A DNA stretch of 64,000 nucleotides from Collinsella aerofaciens (GTDB lineage Bacteria; Actinomycetota; Coriobacteriia; Coriobacteriales; Coriobacteriaceae), in the NCBI RefSeq assembly GCF_015546965.1, contig NZ_JADMUF010000001.1, forward strand, positions 248,001 to 312,000. The letters are read 5' to 3'. Positions within the stretch are counted from its first letter, which is position 1, and each line of letters starts with the position of its first letter. This document shows positions 58,610-64,000 of this stretch, piece by piece. The notes under the pieces were generated by a model. It saw only the letters and a list, made by a program, of their open reading frames with translations. It did no database searches and was not told the DNA's origin. A program made the position numbers and the translations under genes.

Positions 58610-59728
58610 CTAGGCCAGTGCAGCTCGCGTATCAAACAGAGCCTTTGCAATCGCAGCCGTAACCTCGCTCGAGCGGTCGCTCCACGGCATCGATGTCATG
58701 ATGCTCATGACATAGGTACGGCCATCGATGTCGATAAGGCCCGCATCGCATGTCGAAAAGCAACCATCCTCGCTAATCCAGCCTGCCTTATTGCGCACCA
58801 AGGCTTGGTCGTCCGCAATGCCATCACGAATAAACGATCGGGCCGTAGAGGCCAGAAGGCCCGACAGCCATTGCGACGTCTCGGTATCATGGCTCAGATA
58901 CTCGCTCATCTCGCGCCACAACTTGGCCGAGGTGCGCGGGCAATAAGTGGGAAAATCACTCATCGGATCGAGTGCGACCTCGTCTTCGACGCCGAGTGCG
59001 GCAATCCAATCCTCGTAACCGACACGATCAAACGCCGCACGTAACGCAATAAACGAATCGTTGTCCGAATTAACGACCGCGGCCTCGATCAGGTCGCGCA
59101 CCGCCTGCCAGCCCATGTTGTAGCCACCATAGGTGCCAAGGGAATCATCGAGTGAGACCTGCCCCGTCTCGACCAGAGATTCGCAGATGTACAACGCATA
59201 GAGTGCCTTGTAGCCACTCGCACCGTAAACCTCGACATCGGCGTTATACGTCACGCCCTTGCCACTTGACAGGTCGTAGAACACCACGCCCACATCGCCC
59301 AATTCCTGGGCCTGATCAAGGGCATCTTGGAGCGCGGCGAGGCTCTCATCCTCCAGGGCGGGGATCTGGCCATCAACCAGTGAGAAGGTCTGCACGGTAT
59401 CGCCTGAGGGAATATCGTTAAAGTCCGCCTTCGAAAGCCTCGTCTTGAGGCTCGCTGTCGACAGGGTTTGGCTTGCGGTGGCTTTAGATTCAGAGCCCTT
59501 TTTGTTTTGCGTCTGTACCGTTGACGCATCTGAGTGTGCCATTCGCTCCGACGCGTAGGTTTTGGCGGTAATTCCGAGGATAATAACCGCCAACGTTAAC
59601 ATCCCAATGGCGGCAATCTTCGTCACGCGGATGCGAGCGTCGGCAAGGCCACGCGAAGACGTGCCCTTCGTCTCATATCTGCTGCTATGCTGCGGCACAT
59701 ACTCGTCCCGCGATGCGTTGTTTCGCAC
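58610..59728 (-). CDS. Membrane-anchored serine hydrolase of beta-lactamase fold
   Basis: 372 residues from GTG 59728 (CAGGAG upstream). An N-terminal cytoplasmic tail and a membrane segment (about 35-57) lead to a Ser/Lys-rich linker and a penicilloyl serine transferase domain. The motifs are SGYK (Ser171, Lys174), SDN (221-223) and KAGW in the place of KTG. It is related to class A beta-lactamases, but KAG and the weak Glu166 region leave activity on beta-lactams uncertain. A role in peptidoglycan or as a peptidase is equally possible. Confidence 0.83.
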   Translation of the reverse strand: MRNNASRDEYVPQHSSRYETKGTSSRGLADARIRVTKIAAIGMLTLAVIILGITAKTYASERMAHSDASTVQTQNKKGSESKATASQTLSTASLKTRLSKADFNDIPSGDTVQTFSLVDGQIPALEDESLAALQDALDQAQELGDVGVVFYDLSSGKGVTYNADVEVYGASGYKALYALYICESLVETGQVSLDDSLGTYGGYNMGWQAVRDLIEAAVVNSDNDSFIALRAAFDRVGYEDWIAALGVEDEVALDPMSDFPTYCPRTSAKLWREMSEYLSHDTETSQWLSGLLASTARSFIRDGIADDQALVRNKAGWISEDGCFSTCDAGLIDIDGRTYVMSIMTSMPWSDRSSEVTAAIAKALFDTRAALA

Positions 59729-59886
59729 GTGGTCTCCTGACTGCTACCGTTCATATACGAGCAGCATAATACCGAGCAGGCATTTCTTTCCAAAGATATT
59801 CAGCGGCGTTTAAGGTGTCTTTAAAGAAACCACAAGCGTATTTATCCAAATGCCACGATTCTGTTGCGCATCTCCGCCCAAAACGC

Positions 59887-59953
59887 AGTTGCGGTGGAAT
59901 AGTTCCTATTTGGGCGGCATAAGCCGAAAAACAAGAACTATTCCACCGCAACT
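59887..59953. repeat. Long palindrome, copy B (GTTGCGGTG arms)
   Basis: The perfect 19-bp arms at 59887-59905 and 59935-59953 are nearly identical to the palindrome at 40609-40679. The centre contains CGGC-ATAA-GCCG. Nothing else is seen between 59729 and 59886. Confidence 0.87.
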
Positions 59954-59987
59954 TGACGGAGCTCTTTGGCAATCAACTTGGTGCCCA

Positions 59988-60023
59988 GGGGCACTCATTT
60001 AAGTCTGTCCCCAATGAGTGCCC
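59988..60023. repeat. CTGTCCCC-loop hairpin at the end of pflA
   Basis: GGGCACTCATT (59989-59999) pairs with AATGAGTGCCC (60013-60023) around a loop with TCTGTCCCC. It lies just downstream of the pflA stop and probably terminates it. Confidence 0.8.
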
Positions 60024-60044
60024 TTAGGGAGCGAAAATGGCTCG

Positions 60045-60863
60045 CTAGCCGATGGCGTTTTTGAGTTCCGCGCGGCGCTTTTTCATGCCCGTCATGACGG
60101 CGTTGCGCAGCTCGGGCATGCGCGCGGTATCCATCTGGGGCACGCCCTCGAGCTTATAGGGAATGCCCAGTTGCTCGTACTTGACGACACCCATCGTGTG
60201 ATACGGCAGCATTTCCAGGCCGACCACGTTATGCCACGGGGCAATCAAGCGACCGAGTGCCTCGCACTCCTCCACCGTATCGGTAATACCCGGCACTACC
60301 ACGTGGCGGATAACAACCTTAATCTTGCGACGCGCGAGCTCATCACCAAACGCCAGAATACGTGCGGGATCGCAACCGGTCAGCTTTTTATGCTCGACGG
60401 GATCGGCGTGTTTAATGTCGAGCAGCACCATGTCGGTCTCGTTGAGAACGGCATCGAACTTCTCAGAGTGGTTGGGGTCAAACGCATACCCGCAGCTGTC
60501 AAGGCAGGTATGCACGCGACCATCGGGGTTGTTGTGCATTGCAAGGAATAGATCAGCCAAAAACTCAGGCTGCAGGAGCGGCTCGCCGCCGGATACCGTA
60601 ATACCACCGCTGCGGTAAAACTCATGGTTGCTCTGGAACTCGTCCATCAGGTGCTCGACGGTCACCATGGTGCCGCCGTTAACCGACCAGGTATCGGGGT
60701 TGTGGCAATACGCACAGCGCATGGGGCAGCCCTGAACAAACACCACAAAGCGGATGCCGGGTCCATCGACCGTTCCCATCGTCTCAATCGAATGTACGCG
60801 GCCCAGGGCAAACGCAGAGTCCTCGGGACGAGCGTCCACACCCTCGAGCGTCATCTCAGCCAT
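60045..60863 (-). CDS. pflA: Pyruvate formate-lyase activating enzyme
   Basis: About 272 residues. The radical SAM motif is CPMRCAYCHNPDTW (CX3CX2C), after GTVDGPGIRFVVFVQG, the family signature. ITVSGGEPLLQPEFL and a C-terminal MLPYHTMGVVKYEQLG segment complete the type. It generates the glycyl radical on pyruvate formate-lyase in anaerobic metabolism. The lyase gene is not in the window. The start at 60863 is preceded by GAGG and GCGGGA; an in-frame ATG at 60884 lacks a ribosome site. Confidence 0.93.
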   Translation of the reverse strand: MAEMTLEGVDARPEDSAFALGRVHSIETMGTVDGPGIRFVVFVQGCPMRCAYCHNPDTWSVNGGTMVTVEHLMDEFQSNHEFYRSGGITVSGGEPLLQPEFLADLFLAMHNNPDGRVHTCLDSCGYAFDPNHSEKFDAVLNETDMVLLDIKHADPVEHKKLTGCDPARILAFGDELARRKIKVVIRHVVVPGITDTVEECEALGRLIAPWHNVVGLEMLPYHTMGVVKYEQLGIPYKLEGVPQMDTARMPELRNAVMTGMKKRRAELKNAIG

Positions 60864-60985
60864 TCCCGCTACCTCGCCTCTCATTGGTTTTAGCTACATA
60901 AATGCCAGAGTCATTCTAGCCCATATGCATGATGGCGAAACGGTTTAGCAGTCAATTGGGTTGTTCTATTTGGCCCCACGCAAGA

Positions 60986-61018
60986 GCGGCGGGAAGGTTA
61001 TCGCAACCCGCCCGCCGC
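60986..61018 (-). terminator. GC-rich hairpin after degV
   Basis: GCGGCGGG (60986-60993) pairs with CCCGCCGC (61011-61018), with a short inner GGTT/AACC stem. There is no T tail. Confidence 0.5.
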
Positions 61019-61049
61019 CGAGGCAATAGAAATCGATAGACGCTAGGCC

Positions 61050-61904
61050 TTACGCTTTAAGCGTGAGCACCGCACCGAAGGCGGTCGGGCCGCAATGGCT
61101 CGAAATGACCCCGCCGACCTGAGTCCAGGTAACGTCCTTAAAGCCCAGGTCGTGCGCATAGACTTCCATGTCGTCGCGCAGCTCCTGGGAAAGGCCTACC
61201 GAATACGCCAGGCCAATGTGCGAGTAGTCAATCTCGCCCTTCGCAACCATGTGGTCGATAAAGGCGCGGGCGCACTTGAGCATAGAGCCGCGGAACTTCT
61301 TGGTCGCTACGAACTTGCCGCCCGTTACCTCAATGCAGGGCTTAATCTTGAGCAGATGGGCGCCTAGGAACGCGACGTTGGACAAGCGACCACCTGCCTT
61401 AAGAAAGGCAAGGTCGGTAGGAACAAAGCCCAGCAGTACACGGTCCATGACGGAATTCGTAAATGCAAAGATTTCGTCGACGGTGGCATCTGGATGGGCT
61501 TCAATATACTTAGCGGTCTCGACGGCAACGAGCGACTGGCCCACCGAGACAAAACGCGTATCCATGGAGAACACGTAGTCGCGCCCCTTAGCTGCAATCT
61601 TGGAGGACTGATGTGAGCAGGTCGTGACTTCGGAATACGCGAGATGCAAAATGGTCGCGTCGGGCCGCTCAGCGTGAATGCGGTCGTACACGTGAGCAAA
61701 ATCCGCAGGCGCGCAGCCACTGGTCTTGGGCATCACGCCAAACTCATTGCAGCGCGAATAGATCTCGAGCGGATCGATTGAGCCGTCCTCAACCGTCTCA
61801 TCGCCCATCGTGACGTGCATGGGCACGCGCACGATACCGTAGCGCTCACAAAGCTCCGGCGTCACATCCGAACCAGACTCAACCACGATTACGTACTTGC
61901 CCAT
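61050..61904 (-). CDS. DegV family fatty-acid-binding protein
   Basis: About 284 residues. VVESGSDVTPE, MPKTSGCAPADF and AFLKAGGRLSNVAFLGAHLLKIKP are DegV family blocks. The two-domain fold binds a long-chain fatty acid; FakB-type proteins present it to the kinase FakA for phospholipid synthesis. No fakA gene is next to it. I chose ATG 61904, where family similarity begins; the ribosome site is weak. Confidence 0.9.
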   Translation of the reverse strand: MGKYVIVVESGSDVTPELCERYGIVRVPMHVTMGDETVEDGSIDPLEIYSRCNEFGVMPKTSGCAPADFAHVYDRIHAERPDATILHLAYSEVTTCSHQSSKIAAKGRDYVFSMDTRFVSVGQSLVAVETAKYIEAHPDATVDEIFAFTNSVMDRVLLGFVPTDLAFLKAGGRLSNVAFLGAHLLKIKPCIEVTGGKFVATKKFRGSMLKCARAFIDHMVAKGEIDYSHIGLAYSVGLSQELRDDMEVYAHDLGFKDVTWTQVGGVISSHCGPTAFGAVLTLKA

Positions 61905-61989
61905 TATTATCACGACCCATCTCGTCGTTGTCATGTTCACTGTTCGACACGCTGCTGCCGCACTGTTGTGCAACGGCATATAAGCGCCA

Positions 61990-62026
61990 GAAAGACGCCG
62001 CCCTTCGCCTATAACAAAGGACAGCG
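61990..62026 (-). terminator. Hairpin after the GH32 gene
   Basis: AGACGC pairs with GCGTCT with further CCTT/AAGG pairing inside; on the minus strand TTTCTGG follows. Confidence 0.5.
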
Positions 62027-62153
62027 TCTCCCTGAAACATTCCGTGCTTGCGAGAGATTTTACACGGTTCAGAAAAATCTGTTACTTACTCCGCAAACGG
62101 TCGCTATATGAGATAAACGGTAGCCGACATGCGCACTAGTTGCCTCCTGCAGC

Positions 62154-63596
62154 CTACTGAGCCAGTCGATAGATCTCCATCTCGGCCGAACCCTCGGCAT
62201 GCAGCTCCATCGTGGATACCGCAGGCGAATACGTACGGCTTGTGAGCGCAGCCTCTCCACCGTTGGCAAAAATCTCAACCAGGGTCGTGTCCGATAGCAC
62301 GCGCAAATCACGCAGCTCATCGACCTCAACCGACCTTACGTCACGTCCGTAGCCCTCATCGTCCATGTCGAGCGTAAGCATGCCATCCGCATAGCGCACG
62401 GTAACGCCCTCACGGATCCTAAGCTCGACGGTCTTCACTTCCGAGCAGGAGACGACGGCATCAAATAGACGACCGGGCTCCGCGGCGCCCTCACCGGCAT
62501 GAACGTGCACGCCCGCACCGCGCAGCTTTTCGAGCTCACGGGCAGGCCACTGGCAGAGTTTGCCGTTGTGCATGCTCAGTTGGCGCGGCACCGTCAGCGC
62601 GCACTGCCATCCGCGCTCGACCGTTGGGTTTTTCACCGTTGCATCGGGGCAGCCCACCCAGCCGATCATCAAGCGTCGCCCGGCGGCGTCCTCAAAAGAT
62701 TGCGGGGCATAGAAGTCGAAGCCCGCATCAACCATCGGCGGCATGCCCTGGTCGGCAATCTTAAAACTCCGGGCATCCCAATCGGCCTCGATGCGGAACC
62801 ACACGCACTGGTGCGGATTGTGGTAACGCCAGCCCTCGGCGGGCACACCCTGTGGACAGCAGACGAGCACGAGCTCGCCATCCAGCTCAAACAGGTCGGG
62901 GCACTCCCACATAAAGCCAAACTTCTCGTCCAGCTCAATGCGCGTCGCATACGCCCAAGATTCCAGATCGCACGACGTGAACACGAGCACGCATCCACGG
63001 TCATCTTTCGTGCGCGCGCCCAGCACCATGTAGTACACGCCATTGTGCTCAAGAACCTTGGGATCGCGCACATGTGTGCCAATGTCGCTAGGATAATCGA
63101 GCGGGCCGATGGCCAGCTGCTTCTCGCCCAGCTCGTCGGGGTTATCGGTAACCATATGGATCTGGTTTTGCTCACGGCCCGTCAACACGTAGTCGTAATC
63201 ATCGCGGTCAAAATGCTTGACGTTGCCGGTATAGAAGTAGTGAATCTTGCCATCACGTACAAAGGCAGAACCAGAATACGCTCCGCTCGAATCCAAATCG
63301 GAATCGGGGAACAGCACGGGGCCGTGATTCTCGTACGTCACAAAATCCTTTGTCGTCAGATGGTTCCAAAGCACTGGACCGCCATGCGCAGCATCGAAAG
63401 GATCGTATTGATGATAGATGTGATACGTATCACCAATCTGAACCAAACCGTTGGGGTCGTTGAGCCAGCCAAGCTCAGGCTCCACATGGAACAGAAGCCT
63501 ATCGGGGTCGGACGCGATGCGAGCCGCCGTCTCATCCTGTCCGGCACGCCACTGCTCATAGTCCGCGCGTGTCACCTTGTTTTTTTGATTTAACAT
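62154..63596 (-). CDS. Glycoside hydrolase family 32 (sucrose-6-phosphate hydrolase type)
   Basis: 480 residues without signal peptide. WLNDPNG carries the nucleophile Asp, HVRDPKV the transition-state Asp and MWECPDL the acid/base Glu. A C-terminal beta-sandwich follows (from about 370). It is preceded on the same strand by a PTS permease gene, so it most likely hydrolyses sucrose 6-phosphate or a fructoside taken up by that system. All catalytic residues are intact. Confidence 0.92.
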   Translation of the reverse strand: MLNQKNKVTRADYEQWRAGQDETAARIASDPDRLLFHVEPELGWLNDPNGLVQIGDTYHIYHQYDPFDAAHGGPVLWNHLTTKDFVTYENHGPVLFPDSDLDSSGAYSGSAFVRDGKIHYFYTGNVKHFDRDDYDYVLTGREQNQIHMVTDNPDELGEKQLAIGPLDYPSDIGTHVRDPKVLEHNGVYYMVLGARTKDDRGCVLVFTSCDLESWAYATRIELDEKFGFMWECPDLFELDGELVLVCCPQGVPAEGWRYHNPHQCVWFRIEADWDARSFKIADQGMPPMVDAGFDFYAPQSFEDAAGRRLMIGWVGCPDATVKNPTVERGWQCALTVPRQLSMHNGKLCQWPARELEKLRGAGVHVHAGEGAAEPGRLFDAVVSCSEVKTVELRIREGVTVRYADGMLTLDMDDEGYGRDVRSVEVDELRDLRVLSDTTLVEIFANGGEAALTSRTYSPAVSTMELHAEGSAEMEIYRLAQ

Positions 63597-63620
63597 CGCC
63601 GTTGACTTTCTCGTCTATGG

Positions 63621-63657
63621 GGAAGGACGCTCGACTCACACGAGTCGAACGCCCTTC
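63621..63657 (-). terminator. Hairpin between PTS and GH32 genes
   Basis: TCGACTC pairs with GAGTCGA around ACAC, extended by GAAGG/CCTTC on the outside. It is intercistronic and may set the ratio of the two products. Confidence 0.65.
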
Positions 63658-63697
63658 CTCAAATGAACTTATCCTCAGATTACACTGAACGGCTCAA

Positions 63698-64000
63698 CTA
63701 GAAGCTAACGTCGAAGCCAGCGCCAGCGCCCTCTTCATCGGTGGTCGGCACGCCCTTTGCCTTGTTGTAGGCAAAGATCAACACGATCGGCACGATAAAG
63801 GCGATGAGATTGCCAGCCACATACCACACGAGGGTCTCGGGCGTGACGATGAGCAGGCCAAGCACGCCGGTCAGACCCTGACCGATAGCGCGCACCTCAA
63901 AGAGCTTGACGAAGGCACCGCCGCAGCCTGCACCGATGCATGCGCAGATGAACGGAATGATCGAATAGCGCATGTTTGCAGCAAAGATAGCGGGCTCGGA
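63698..64000 (-). CDS. PTS sugar transporter EIIC, C-terminal part (5' end outside the window)
   Basis: The frame is open to the window edge. The visible 100 residues begin SEPAIFAANMRYSIIPFIC, which matches the conserved EPAIFGVNLRY segment of glucose/sucrose-class EIIC proteins, and contain three hydrophobic segments. It would import and phosphorylate a sugar, probably sucrose given the GH32 gene downstream. The tail (NKAKGVPTTDEEGAG) could lead to no further domain here, as the stop follows soon. The EIIB part, if present, lies outside the window. Confidence 0.85.
   Translation of the reverse strand, partial: SEPAIFAANMRYSIIPFICACIGAGCGGAFVKLFEVRAIGQGLTGVLGLLIVTPETLVWYVAGNLIAFIVPIVLIFAYNKAKGVPTTDEEGAGAGFDVSF

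Overview
The window looks like chromosomal DNA of a gut Coriobacteriia member, most likely Collinsella (inference). The grounds are high-GC coding DNA, dense gene packing, a DUF2975/Xre pair, flavinylated surface proteins and many intergenic hairpins whose loop carries CTGTCCC. I see no rRNA, tRNA, CRISPR array, prophage or intact insertion sequence.

Layout: 2-6633 holds the end of a UvrD-type helicase/nuclease, a HAD phosphatase, an amt-PII nitrogen pair, a CmpB-like membrane protein and an HD protein. 6862-13615 holds a DXS-like enzyme, a repeat-rich gap, and a glutamate/polar amino acid ABC operon followed by a class I amidohydrolase. 13727-17155 is a less GC-rich block with an ABC-2 exporter plus an Xre/DUF2975 pair. 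17386-25312 holds an Hpt protein and HD-GYP regulator, an alpha/beta hydrolase, a radical SAM protein, methionine aminopeptidase, a 2-hydroxyacid dehydrogenase and an M18 aminopeptidase.

25637-36848 is the most striking region: an extracytoplasmic flavin electron-transfer locus. It has an LPXTG surface protein with an FMN-binding domain, a three-domain FMN-binding protein, a small FMN-binding membrane protein, a NapH/NosR-like iron-sulfur membrane protein, an ApbE flavin transferase lipoprotein and a NusG-domain-II protein. A complete ECF transporter compressed into two fused polypeptides (S+A and A'+T) ends it. My reading is that the ECF module moves flavin across the membrane, ApbE attaches FMN to threonines, and electrons pass from the iron-sulfur protein through the FMN domains to the surface.

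36943-48599 holds an Ntn hydrolase, phosphofructokinase, an Xre protein with tandem repeats, a MacB/FtsX-type ABC pair, a fluoride riboswitch with a CLC-F fluoride exporter, and a two-component system. 48828-55153 holds Ogt and aspartate-family genes (asd, aspartate kinase, thrC, thrB). 55550-57095 is an AT-richer islet. 57162-64000 holds engB, mtnN, a beta-lactamase-fold protein, pflA, degV and a sucrose-type GH32/PTS pair cut by the window end.

The intergenic DNA is unusually structured. It holds a dispersed hairpin family with a CTGTCCC loop, often sitting on stop codons. It also holds at least three double-stem elements that keep GTCCTCG and CTGCGGA internal-loop motifs while their stems differ, a pair of related long palindromes, a triple palindrome cluster and a three-unit tandem hairpin array.
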